DNA of 64,000 nt from Pyrrhoderma lamaoense (lineage: Eukaryota > Basidiomycota > Agaricomycetes > Hymenochaetales > Hymenochaetaceae), in assembly GCA_002794735.1 (NCBI GenBank), contig NBAZ01000012.1, positions 434,001-498,000 of the forward strand. The letters are read 5' to 3'. Shown here piece after piece: positions 36,601 through 47,654 of this stretch. Below the pieces are notes generated by a model. It did not search any database, had not been told where the DNA came from, and saw only the letters and a program-made list of their open reading frames with translations. Position 1 is the stretch's first letter; every line of letters starts with the position of its first letter. Made by a program: the position numbers and the translations under genes.

Positions 36601-36885
36601 ACAAATAATGTACAAGTTCACAACAAAAGAACAGAATGAAGGCATATATATAAAAAAAGAACAGGGTAAAATTTAATGGAACATAGGACAAGAAAACAGA
36701 GTAAACATGAATCGATTGATAAACGTGGTAAAAGGAGTTGGGAATACAAGCTAGTGAACAGGATGCACAATGAACAAATCATGTTTCGCAAGAAAAGAAA
36801 AAAAGAGGTGACAAGATATGTGAATGAGCCCAACGAAGTTATAATGTTAGAATTATACGACTTAAGCACAATCTCTATAGAACGA
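30698..36885. other. Gene-free region between two convergent genes
   Basis: 6.2 kb between the Zn2Cys6 factor (+) and the cyclin (-), whose 3' ends face each other. No frame shows a domain or splicing logic. There is a (CA)n tract at 33700-33720, several A/T homopolymers (34570-36010) and a GA tract at 36344-36361. I found no transposase, reverse transcriptase, LTR pair or RNA gene by eye. Confidence 0.45.
33700..33721. repeat. (CA)n microsatellite
   Basis: Nine to ten uninterrupted CA units, followed after AAA by an A-run. Confidence 0.8.
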
Positions 36886-38657
36886 TCATGCTATGAATGG
36901 AATAGAAACTGTCAGAGGTAAAGAAGTAGTCGAGCTAAAATTTGGTGTTCGGTATACATTTGACAGACAATCATTAGGAAGCGTTGCTGCTCTCCTAAGA
37001 GGTCTGTTTCTTGACGAACAAGATTTAGCGCTACCACTGTGACAAGACGTATCGATAGCGACTCGTCCTACTTCAGGACTTGTCCCAGCATCAGATAATG
37101 GCGGACTTGGGATATGATGCATATCCAAAACCGCACGGATAGCGATTGGGGGTCCAGAAGGGAGAGAAGCTTCACTACGGGCTCTTTGCAAACTCCTACC
37201 CTCTACACTCTCTTCATTAGAAGTACTAGTTTTCCCAACCCAAAGTCGCCACTCAAGTGCCTCACCAAGGGCGCGCTCACATCTGCCAACCTCCCGAGGA
37301 GATAAACCAGAGAGCTTCGCCCACGCGCGATTTGAGTAACAACGATCTTGTAGGAATTTACTAGCGAGAATGAGTGCAGCAAGGAATGTTCGCCTTGGAC
37401 ACAATAATGGAGATGGAAGAGGAGGTAGCGGAGTCGTTGGTTTCGGTGGGATCTTTCGTTGCTTAGGTCGTTGTGCATCGATGATTTGTTGGTGCCTCTG
37501 TGATAGCAAGATAGAGAAAGAATCAATATCTGCATCTGTATTTAAGACAGTTGGCAGCTCCTCATTGCAAGATCCTTGAGATTCGCTGATTGTTGGGAGA
37601 CTCCCTCCTAAACCAATCTGCTCGACAAACTCGTTAGAGTTGGCGTTAGAATTTGATCCAAAAGACAAAACACTGCAGGCTTCGTCTCCCTTCACAATTC
37701 TTTCATCCAACTCCGGCTCTTCCCGCACACCCTGATTCAACCTCTCTTTGTCTGCGATACATGGCACTTTCTGACGAATTGCTTCGATATAACAAAGTGC
37801 AGACTGAAGCACACTGCATGTCGTTCTCGACCGACGTAGAACTTCTTGAACAAATGTGCGAATCGGTACCAGATCTTTCTCTGATACAATAGTAGCATTT
37901 CCACCGAAATGTTCGGTAATGAAAGAAGACGTTGGTCTTGAAGAAGTGACGCTGCTTTGTTTCACAGAAAGCGGGACATACGGTGAATGATGAGATGTTG
38001 GAGAACATGGGGAAGGTAGCTGTTGAACAGTTTGTGGTTTTGACGGGACTCTCAACGAATTTAGGGGGGATTTTGCGCCTGTCACAGTAATCTGAGTTGA
38101 GGTTGCAAACACCGCTGGAATGCATTCCGGACGCCAAATATCGGACAAACTTTTTACTGCTTGATCTGAAGCGCAAGTAAAGTGGAATCGGAATCAGTTT
38201 ACGGTAATTATAGATCCTTTTTGAGCTATCTGACAGGCAGAAGACGCGCGATCATCAGATAGTATCCGAACATTAACTCACCGACTAGAGACGCCACGTA
38301 ACTTGCCTTTGCGGCAGGTGGTTTGGGGATAGGAAAGCTTTGTGTCTTTCGCAGCTGATTTGCTGCTGCAAACTGAATGGGAGGTGGTGGTGGTGGAAGA
38401 GAACACGGCAGCGGAGTTTGAGATACAGAGAGAGGGGCCGGAGAGGTAGTATACACGGAATTTGCCGGGCTGATTAAATAGTTGTTGTTGTTGTTCACTT
38501 CGTGTGAACCAAGATACTGATGAGTGGGGTTTGATGCAAGTAATGATGATGTATTTGGTGTATTTCCACCAGAAGAGCGTGGCGGGGTGTAAGGATGCCA
38601 TCTGGCGTTTGTTCGAGTTGCGCCCCTGTGGGCCACTGAGTGGGGGAGAGCTTGCAT
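36886..38657 (-). CDS. PHO80/PCL-type cyclin
   Basis: Two exons (38282-38657, 36886-38165) give 551 aa, starting at the ATG at 38657 (MQALPHSVAHRG). The N-terminal 120 residues are Ser/Pro/Asn-rich with poly-Asn and poly-Pro runs. The cyclin fold starts at SYVASLVDQAVKSLSDIWRP and continues through PIRTFVQEVLRRSRTTCSVLQSALCYIEAIR. An acidic low-complexity insertion of about 105 residues interrupts it, then the fold resumes with CPRRTFLAALILASKFLQD, NRAWAKLSGLSPREVGRCE and ALEWRLWVGK. This is the PHO80-like cyclin pattern of yeast Pcl1/Pcl2/Clg1, partners of Pho85-type kinases in cell-cycle, polarity and nutrient control. The tail of about 90 residues is disordered. About 6 kb of gene-free DNA lies upstream. 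Confidence 0.87.
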
Positions 38658-40965
38658 ATGGGAAGGGTAGAATACGAGAATACCAACAAATATCAAATCG
38701 AGACTTTGTAGAATTTAAGATATGAGTCTGAGCATAAAAAATAAAGCAATGCTGGTTCGAGTGTGGATCAAGGGATGAGTTGGGTTGTTCAAGGCAAATT
38801 ATTAAGCAGATCAGAATGAAGAGCACTCCCCACGGGCGTCGACAGAGATAAGAGTGGAAAACTGAGTTGAGAAGAAGCTGGAGGCAAAGTGAACGGAGTC
38901 GACGGTGGCAGGGAGCGGACAGATACGGTTTATACGCAGAAAATACATTTTGATATTTAGGAGGTTGTGTCTGTGTGGACACGATCCGAAGTCGCTCGAC
39001 TCCGGGTGTCCTACTGCAGAGCTCGGCCGCTTTCGCGCTGTGCTCTGTTAAGTGTCAGGGCGCGTGTACACGGCCTGTTTTTGCAGCGAAAAAACGGTAT
39101 AAAATGGGTTTTGGGACGGGCAGAGAGAGTATGTAGCAGACAACAGGACAGACAGGTGGTTCCAGCACGCACTCTAGGCAACACTGGGGGGTCATAAAAG
39201 ACAGGCATTGTGTGACACAACTTCCTCATTTGGAAAGGCTACGAGTCAGAGACCACGGTATTGGCCGCTCTCAATGATCGGCTTTTCTCGGCTGTGCAAG
39301 GTCACAGCGTCATTCGAGTCACGATCCCAGCATTTTATTTTATTTTATTTTCACATTTTACAATTGTCATTCGTCTGTGGTTTCCCCTCTGACAATGGAA
39401 ATTTTACAATGCTGCTTGGAATTGTGCGCTTTGTGCTCATGGATGATGTGTGATGATGCAGGTGCAGATGTTAAGGAAGCCGCCTCTTGTCACACAGCAC
39501 CACACACCACGTTCACATCATCTCCCATAAAGTTGAACAGATCCCATCCCCTAACTTGCTCATTTTCATTCTTCTCCTCTTCCCCTTCTCAATCCGCTCT
39601 CTGCCTCAGTACCGCATTTGCGGTATCCGTTTCTCATCGGAGCCTCGCTTTCTTCATCTCATCTCGCTTTCTATCCATTTATAAACACCATTGTCTCTTA
39701 ACCACTATATTACATATAACCTTGCCCGTTACAGCCCCCTTTCCCACATCGTATTTCTAATGGTTTATCAACTAGTATCATCCCAACGCGAGATTCCTAA
39801 TCTACGACGTGCATCACGTGCTCCAGCCATCGTCGGAAAAGGACGAGTCAAGCCCCCCCAAACAAGATGGCAGAGTGGCGGTACATGTACTCGATCAAAT
39901 TTTCCTAGGGCCTGGCTGTGCCGCCCCCGTGCCACCATGACTCGACTCTCCTCCCATGTGCCATTTCATTTAGATCATCGCGAGTCTGCGCCCCTATGAG
40001 TTTCCATCGCCACGCAAACCCTTTGCAAAACGCACACTCCCCCCTATCGGACCTTGACCCTCCCTTGGGTTGACAAGTAACCAGATCCAGGAAAGCAAGT
40101 AAAGAATCAGATTGCAACAAAAAAATGGGTGTTTATCTTTATCATAATTACAATTATAATTATATACATGTAGACGCCCCTCCTATATCATCATCATCGT
40201 CATCAACCCTTCTGTGATCTTTAGGGAATCAATTTAATAGTCTAGATCGGATAAAGTATGATAACAGGATGGTATTGATATGAATTGCGTAGTAGGTCTA
40301 TTACTAGCCAGAGATCTCGAGAAATCCGGAGAGCCCATGACGTGCCTCAGAACTAGATCCTTTTGAATGCTATATAAAATACATGCATTTTTCGCATGTC
40401 ACGCAGGGTAAAAGGGGGGGCTGGGAGGGGCTCGTAAACATCCTCTTTTAACTCTTCTTCTCCTTTCTGCCTTTAAGTAGTAAATCACCCGGATCTTGTC
40501 GTATTTCTTTTTTTTCCCACCGATCAAACCTTTTCCTTATCTTTTTCTTTTGATACTACATAATGATCAACTTGCAACACACATCTGAGAGATACGCACA
40601 AAGTGACTAACTACTAACTGCGATGTAATCAAAGGAGTAAGACGTCGTGTTCACTACAAAAATCATCTATCTCTAGATGGCTAATTATGGCCACCTCTCG
40701 GAAGCATGTAGTAATACAAGGTAACATCATGTTAACAGTTAAGGTTGTCGCCTCTCTATGTGCTATAAATTTTATTATTTTATTGCAAATCTTGATATTG
40801 CTTACCACACACACAGAACTGACTGACTGGTCAATCTCTCCTTAATCATAATGCCCTCTCTTACCCCTCACCTCACTTCTTGTCTATTAGAAACGACGTG
40901 TTTTTGTGTTTTGTTGGAGGCGGGTCTCTTCAACGCGTCATCACGTCCTTGCATAGTTGCATGGT

Positions 40966-40991
40966 TATGAGCTATGAGCTATGAGCTATGA
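40966..40991. repeat. Tandem TATGAGC 7-mer, about 3.5 copies
   Basis: TATGAGC repeated head to tail three and a half times. Confidence 0.7.
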
Positions 40992-41163
40992 CTATCATCA
41001 ATACCCCTCTCCCTCCCCTTCCCCTATTATGAACACCCCGTCGTCGTGCATTGTTTTGGGTCTCCCTAACTTGTATGGCGATTGATCATCGTTAGCAGAC
41101 GTATAAGTTTCCGACTTACAGTTCCCATCATCAACGAACGAGCTTTTACAATATACCACCACC

Positions 41164-41202
41164 ATCTATCTATCTATCTATCTATCTATCTAACTATCTA
41201 TC
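41164..41202. repeat. (TCTA)n microsatellite
   Basis: About nine ATCT/TCTA units with one interruption (TAACTA). Confidence 0.85.
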
Positions 41203-41228
41203 GTAATCATCTTAAATTTATTAGTTAC

Positions 41229-41249
41229 AGTTATAGTTATAGTTATAGT
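41229..41249. repeat. (TTATAG)n hexamer
   Basis: Just over three TTATAG units. It is not the fungal telomere repeat TTAGGG. Confidence 0.7.
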
Positions 41250-41384
41250 CCTCAATAAAACCTTACTTGTAGAGTTTCGGCCCCCTCCTTACGTATCTTC
41301 TAAGCGTCCCTTCTCGGAGGTCTATATTAAATATATACTTAGAATATCAATACTATTTCCTGACTAACGTTAAACTAAACACTC

Positions 41385-41427
41385 CCATTCCCATTCCCCA
41401 TTCCCTATTCCTATTCCTATTCCCATC
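41385..41427. repeat. ATTCC/CCCATT pentamer-hexamer array
   Basis: CCCATT, CCCATT, CCCCATT, CCCTATT, CCTATT, CCTATT, CCCATC in a row: a degenerate short tandem array. Confidence 0.7.
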
Positions 41428-42704
41428 TCACTGAAATGAAACTAATTACTTTTTGCGTATTGCATTAGTTTCCAATTAAAAGTGAAGTTAAGGTAGGTTC
41501 GTCGGGGCTTGTGTGTGTGTCACTTTTATCAATAGTGATGAATTCATAATCGATTTATTTGAATCGGTCTACATGTAGTTTGTAGCTTATCATCTAATGA
41601 CCTCCTATTCTTTTTCTCTTGTAATTAGCATCTGATACCGATACCAACCCCCCCCCCCCTCCTCCTACACCCATCATCATCGTTATAGAGGGTATATATA
41701 ATAATCAACAGATACAGATACATCACCTCACGTTCATTTTCTCCTTCTTTCAGAAAGAAGATTATTTGTATTTGTATTTGTGAAGCAGCCCCGAGAAGAA
41801 TTACTGGGCTAGTACTTCTAATACTTTAGTAGTAATAGCACTTCGGAAGGTATTGTCCGACATTTCCCCCCGCTGCCTCAGGTTATTTCACTATTATGCG
41901 TTATGCATTATGCATTATGGACTTGGACTTTTCTAGATTTTAGGTTGTGAACATCTCGGGGGGGGGGGATTCTCACACACACACTCTTTTCGCACGGACA
42001 GACCAAGAAAAAAAGGATAACAGTAACAGTTTGGTTTAGTCAACGATAAACGGTAAAACGGAAGGAGCTCGTCATGGTTCACGAGTTCGTACAAGTAATA
42101 ATATCATAATCATTGTTATGACGATGCAGATGCACCAACTTGGCACACTGCTTGTGTGAGTAAGTACTTCCTCTTCTACACTTCGATGGTGTTTCTCCGA
42201 AGTATGTCAAGATGTTTGTCACCATGTCATGGGGAGGGGGGGCTTTATATTATAGTCGGAGAGTCGGGAAGTTGTCATTATCCGGGAATTCGGACAGAAA
42301 TACGATATTACCATTTGGAATAAGGAAATAAAACAAAGAACGGAGTGTGAACTTGATGACTTTGCGACTACATTGGTTACAACACGTTGTGCATTTTATT
42401 CGTTTTCAAAGTTACATTTGTTATGTCCCTCCCCTCCTCTCCTCTCCTCCCCCTGTGACAACTAAGTGATAGCCCTCCCTAAAAAATATCAACTCCCTGC
42501 TACTTTGACAATTCACGCCATAATTAATCACTGGGTACTACGAGCATGTGATACATTGCGATACTAAATCAGCAAGCAAAATTCGTTTTGGATTGACACG
42601 TTCCGTCCCCCGAGTTGAGCTGCATTTGCCAACAAGTCCTTTCCCAAGTTCGCGGCCGCGAGAACTTCCGTTTTGTTCACTTCTCCGAGAGCCCGAGAAA
42701 AAAG

Positions 42705-42726
42705 AAAAAAAAAAAAAAAAAAAAAA
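42705..42726. repeat. Poly-A tract, 22 bases
   Basis: An uninterrupted run of A. T-runs follow within 150 bases, so the pair could form an A-T stem. Confidence 0.85.
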
Positions 42727-43142
42727 GGTAATCGAAGTTCAAGTTTGTGTGATTCCGCAGTTGAGTTTCTCTTCGAAACGCCCGCACGGAACTAAATTTT
42801 ATTTTTTTTGGGGGGTCAAAAAGCATTTTTTTTTTGACATTTTTTTTTTCTTTGGTAACCTCAGCCACCCCCGCCTGGAAAAAGTCTTGGCTTTTATGCT
42901 CTAGGTTAACTCCGATCAAGAGAGAGAGAAAGAGAGAGAGGAGGGGAAAAGTCCACTTTTTTTTTTCACAATGTGCAATGTTCACGTTTTAGTCATGGAA
43001 CAGGGGGTACGGGTACTCAGATACTCAGATAGGCTTTTTTTTTTTCATTGCATTTCATTTCGTTGCACAGCCCAGTGACCAGTCATTCATTCATTCTATC
43101 ATATGTTACTATGTATACTCCATTGATACGTGATACGAGTTA

Positions 43143-43162
43143 GAAAGAGAGAGAGAGAGAGC
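43143..43162. repeat. (GA)n microsatellite
   Basis: AG/GA dinucleotides. A second, longer GA-rich tract lies at about 44078-44110. Confidence 0.75.
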
Positions 43163-44631
43163 AGATGAGGGACATACAAAGTCCTTGTTCAGATCATGGT
43201 AAAGGGCCGGGTGGTCCGACAAGGTATCAGACTTTTTCACTTTTCAAAACTTGAATTGTTTGTCCTGACTTTTTGTCCCGAACGAAATTTCTCCGTTTAT
43301 TGACTTTTTGCGGGACGGCTCACAGAGAGGGAGAGATTCTCGCTTCAAATGATTATCATTATGATGACGAAGTCACTTCGGAAGTGCGCCGTCCCATAGT
43401 TTCTTACCGTTTTTTTTTTCACTTTGTCTCGGAACCGAGAGCCACATTCATTCATTCATTTCATTAATTTTAATTTCAATTTTTTTCTGTTAGATCATAG
43501 ATGCATTACACCTGTCTTCCCACTAGCACTGTTACTGTATCAAGTGCTCGTATACGGTTCACGATCCGTAATAAGCTCTGAATTTTTTTTTCTTCTTCTG
43601 GTCACAACATGTCATTTTTTCAACCCCTGAGCGTAATGATGATATTAACATTTTGTCTTTGTCTGGAGGTGACAAATTTTGTGTCAGTAGGATTAGGATT
43701 ATTTTAGGGTTTGCGGGATGTCTGTGCAACTAAATGTCTGTACTGTGTACTGTGTACATGTCCATTGTACGACGAGCGACTCGGTCCTTACATTATACCC
43801 CTCCAACCCTCCGACCCCTCCGACCCCGGATTCGATTCGGATTCGGACTAGATATCACTCCCTTGAGGTTTAAAGTATTATAGTATAGGTGCCTTTAGTT
43901 CCGAGGTGTAACATCACCCCGCCATCTCTAGTATAACATATACATATACATATACATATGTCTCGTACAAGTTGAGCCACAGCTTTTTATGGTATTCATT
44001 TGACCTTCTTTTTTTGTACTACTTATCTAGTATTCTGTTTAGTTTTTTTTTGGTATCTCGTTCTAACTAAGAAGCGCAAAGAGAGAGGGAGAGAGAGAGA
44101 GAGAGAGGGGAGGGTGTGTGATGCTGATGGTTTGGGGTACAACAATGAAAGAAAAAAGGAGAAAGAAAAAGTAAAAACCGACACCGCTGAAAACAGATAG
44201 AGATAGAAATAGAAAAAGGGGTGGTGGAGGAGGAAGATGGAGACCCAGGATTGAATGGATTGGCGCGCGGGTAAAGAGAGAAAGTGTTGGAATGAAAAAA
44301 AGAGATGTGCTTGGTATAGAGAAAGGTGTTGTGTGACCACATTGAAGTTGAAAATCGAAGAGTATGAAAGAGGAATAGGATTGGACTTCCTTGGATTGTG
44401 ATTGTGATTTCCCGAAATCCCGGAATGAACCTAACAACAGGAACTCTCCCTTGTTGTTCAGTCACTCGATCGGTACGTGTAGAGGCATGATCTTGAAAGT
44501 TCGTCGTCACAGTTGTCCGTTCGTTGTTCACCAACCGCGATGGATGGAAGTGGCGCACGCACGCACGCACGCACGCGCGGGGAGGGGGGATTTCTCTACG
44601 ATAAGGGGGAATCTTCCTTCTATGACACCAA

Positions 44632-45296
44632 TCACATATTGAGCTGGGTATAGTCCCTGGTGTTTTGCGCGTAGGCGTCAAACGTGTTATTATTCTGATC
44701 GCGGAACTCATCGCTTCTTGTATTTACAGTATTAGGACTGGGACTGGGTATCATGTGAAATGGGCGTCTGAGCATCTGTACGCTTCCGTCCTTTTGTAAG
44801 AAGTTTGAAGGGCTTAGGGGAGCGAAGACGGTGCCTTCTAAAGAGTTTTGACCGGTTTGGAGGTCGTTTGCCATGCGTGAAAGGATTGGTAAAATACTAG
44901 ATTTAAAATTTAAAAAAAAGAGATCGTGTTAGTGAGAGTGGTCGCTTAATCACAAATAATTATGTTTTTGTATAATAGAGAAAATCCGGAGGCAAGGAAT
45001 GAGGAGGGATAAAATATGTGAAGGATTTTGAGTGAGGATATGTGTAGATGATGCCGCGTGAATTGAGAGAGTTTTGTAATTAATCCGCGGGGGGTTGTGT
45101 TCAAAATATCAAAAGAGGAGATAGAGACGCACGTACCACATGAGGACGATGAGGAAAGGGAACCTGAGCTTGTGCTATCTTGGCTCATAAATGAGGAGCG
45201 TGGCGACTGCCTCTGACTATGACGTCGTCTGCTATCGTTGTTACTACATTGAGTCGCATTCTCGACTTTCTTCTGGCAGGATGTTATAGGAGCCAT
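44632..45296 (-). CDS. Small Ser-rich hypothetical protein, 142 aa
   Basis: Two exons (45133-45296, 44632-44896) give 142 aa from the ATG at 45296 (MAPITSCQKKVENATQCSN). The donor taken is GTGCGT at 45132, which keeps frame; the adjacent GTACGT would not. The acceptor is AATCTAG. The first exon encodes a basic SRRRHSQRQSPRSS stretch and a Ser run (SSSGSLSSSSSC). The second encodes a part containing GTVFAPLSPSNFLQKDGSV, RRPFHMIPSPSPN and an Asn/Asp/Gln-rich tail ending in TQLNM. It has no signal peptide, membrane segment or recognised domain and is probably disordered. SP and SPSP sites would suit proline-directed kinases. The model rests on frame continuity across one intron only. Confidence 0.5.
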
Positions 45297-45855
45297 CGAG
45301 GTTATCGGAAGTTTGTATTGTATGTAATTGAGATATGAGATATGTAATGGGGAGACAAACTCGGAAAATTGGAATCTCAAGTAAGGTGTGGTGAGGTTGG
45401 TTGGTAGGTTGAGAAATGAATGAAGAAGAAAAAAAAAGGAGTCTAGAGATGGGATGTCTAAATACTATTTCTCAAAGTCCGATTCGCAAGTGCAAGATAG
45501 AAGGGTTAGCCGAACGACCCCCACCTCCTGAGAGAATGTGGGACTTGAATGCAAGGTTACAGTGTTGACAATCATAGCCAGACCCTCTCGTGCCGAAAGA
45601 TATCCGATTCGGTATCCTTTTCTCATCCGGTTGACTTAATGAGTACACCTTGTATTGATGAAATTCTATTTTTTCTCCCTTCCAATTTTGCAATGATGAT
45701 ACAGCTGGAACGTTAATATAAGCAACAAGTTCTACATCAATAGTATCATTACTCTACAGATTTCAAGAAGGACGATGTTCATATTGATATCCGAATCGCA
45801 ATTAGGTAGGAATTGCTTGCGTCTTTTCTCTTTTTTACAAGTTTCAGAAACTGAA
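45297..45855. other. Intergenic
   Basis: 560 bases between two minus-strand genes. It carries a G/A-rich part near 45420-45440 and no gene. Confidence 0.4.
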
Positions 45856-47347
45856 CTATACAATCGGACTCAGATCAAATTGGCCATTTTCCCCACGGAC
45901 TGCGACACCTTTTTCAGTAACTATCGCGCTGATAAGTTCTGCAGGCGTTACGTCAAAACTCGGATTGTATACATTTTCCTCCCTTAGACCTGGTGGTGTC
46001 AGCATTACGACAGCCTGTTCAACTTTCCGTCCATTGGTGGAGGGTACACGGCCCTCGAACTAGGCAAGCCTCAATCCAGGGACGATGTTCAATGGGAATA
46101 CTTGGTGTATGAAATTAGTCTTAGAGAACTCTGATTCGAGGAATAGCTGATTGTAACGCACTGATTTCCATCGGGAACGTCTAAATCAACCGTACTGATG
46201 GGCGCAACAACGATAAACGGTATCTTATGACGAGCCGCAAGTACTGCAGCATTGTATGTACCAATCTAAGAAAGAAGATCAGCGTGATACAGAAAAAGAT
46301 AAATATTGAAGGGGTATGTATCAACCTTGTTGGCAGTATCCCCGTTTCTTGCTATACGATCCGCGCCCACAACTAGTGAATTAAACGCATAAGTGTGATG
46401 TTCATCTAGGACCCTATTGATGTATCGTACCTACGCCGTGTATTTTGTGATGCTGAAATAAGGAACCGACCATAGTATCACATATCATTACAGAAGGCGC
46501 TCCTAACGCTTGGAGTTCAAAGGCAGTCAGCCTAAAAAGGTAAATGAGCGGGGGGCGACTATGTCTAAATGTAAAAACCCAACATACCGGGAACCTTGAT
46601 GGTAAGGTGCAGTCTGGGTGAAGTAGGCTTTTCCTAACCTTCCTGTTTCAAACAGATGCGTGATTAGCCCTAGTGCTGTTCCGTATCCCTACCCATATTC
46701 AGTAAAACAGTGATGTCAAACACTTCGCATATACTTACCGACGTAGCTAGAGAACCTGTATTGCATACAGTCAACAAGTTCAAACTAGTTGACTTGTCGC
46801 CGCCTTCTTCTGTTTGTTTGATCAACCATTCTGCGCCATGTTTACTCATGAGCTTATTTCTTCCCAATCTTCGTCCGCGACCGCATGACCTTCTCTTATC
46901 AGAGCTTCTGCGAGTACGTGAGGTTCCAACCCAGACTTTACACCTTCGTCAAGTAGGCGAGTTAGTCTCCTGGTCGCCGCTCCAAGGTTTACCGCAGTAG
47001 GTCTTGCAGTAAAGAGATAATTCAGTTGAGGCTGAACGTAGGATTTAAGAGCTTCAAGAGAGGATAGGAAGGAAGGAGATGGAGAAGAAGTGATAGCCTG
47101 AGAAAGAGACGCGGCGAAGGAAAGGCAGCGAGAGATGCTATCGCTGGGGCACCTCTTATCTATTCGGCTCCTCATAAGATTAATGAGGACCCAAGTGAGA
47201 TGGTATATACCTTCATTGTCTTTATGGCATCGTGAGCTTCCTCTATTGAATCGATCGGTATAAACTCCACAACATGTGGGAGTAACAGTTGATTCACAAT
47301 TTCAATTTGTTGCCTTCTGTACGTATAGAAAGAGGTAGTTCGACCAT
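45856..47347 (-). pseudogene. MRI1: MRI1-like methylthioribose-1-phosphate isomerase with five apparent frame breaks
   Basis: Minus-strand locus, start ATG at 47347 (MVELPLSIR), stop at 45856. Nearly every block of the eIF2B-alpha-like isomerase family is present: EIVNQLLLPH, IRGAPAIASLAA, ARPTAVNLGAATRR, RNKLMSKHGAEWL, VCNTGSLATS, GYGTALGLITHLFETGRLGK, HQGSRLTAFELQ (exon join), [28 protein letters not shown] and [12 protein letters not shown]. The enzyme converts methylthioribose-1-P to methylthioribulose-1-P in methionine salvage. The introns are intact with good splice sites. The reading frame, however, breaks at about 47321, 47125, 46866, 46051 and 46025. At each site one extra base would restore the family sequence, and four of the five lie in a short homopolymer. 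Either the consensus sequence is wrong here or the gene is dying. No conserved residue or splice site is otherwise lost. Confidence 0.75.
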
Positions 47348-47477
47348 GCTGAGAGAATGATAGACTAAGGGTGGATCTCTGCAAAGATGGAGATTTTCTT
47401 CTTCATGGGCATAAGTGGCCATGATGATACAATATTGCATGAGTATGAGGTGCAAATACAAATGCAATAATCAAACA

Positions 47478-47550
47478 GTTTCAGTGGTCTAGCGGTTATG
47501 ATTTCTGTCTAACACACAGAAGGTTCCAGGTTCGATTCCTGGCTGAAACA
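47478..47550 (+). tRNA. tRNA-Val (anticodon AAC)
   Basis: 73 nt. The acceptor stem GTTTCAG pairs with CTGAAAC, followed by discriminator A. The D-arm contains GGTCTAGCGGTTATG, which supplies the A box. The anticodon stem TCTGT/ACAGA encloses the loop CTAACAC, giving anticodon AAC. The T-arm CCAGG-TTCGATT-CCTGG matches the B box. There is no intron. The sequence closely matches fungal tRNA-Val(AAC). It sits in the short divergent gap between MRI1 (-) and RNase H2B (+). Confidence 0.96.
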
Positions 47551-47556
47551 GTTTAG

Positions 47557-47569
47557 TTTTTCCTTTTTT
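47557..47569 (+). terminator. Pol III terminator of tRNA-Val
   Basis: Two T runs (five then six T) start 7 bases after the tRNA 3' end. Confidence 0.85.
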
Positions 47570-47654
47570 GCTGAAGGAACGTCCGGTCACAATCATTACA
47601 TTTGTCACGATCCTTGGACGCGTTCGCGACACGCGTATTTTCAAAGAGGCCACC

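Larger units (their letters stand above)
38658..44631. other. Long microsatellite-rich gene-free region upstream of the cyclin
   Basis: 6 kb with no credible gene. From about 40900 on it is densely packed with short tandem repeats and homopolymers (TCTA, TTATAG, ATTCC, TATGAGC, TTATGC, GA, ACGC, ATACAT, and poly-A, poly-C, poly-G and poly-T). The first 500 bases after 38658 are probably promoter and leader of the cyclin gene. Some frames (39377-39760, 44067-44711) are open over 120 codons but are simple-sequence translations. Confidence 0.5.

Noticed and set aside
38278..38982. 234-codon minus-strand frame overlapping the cyclin first exon
   Set aside because: It lies in the wrong frame of the Pro/Ser-rich cyclin exon; the cyclin frame splices correctly into exon 2.
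41229..41249. TTATAG repeat as an internal telomere tract
   Set aside because: The unit is not TTAGGG and only about three copies are present.
44067..44711. 214-codon minus-strand frame left of the Ser-rich gene
   Set aside because: The translation is dominated by GA/CT microsatellites and has no start ATG context.
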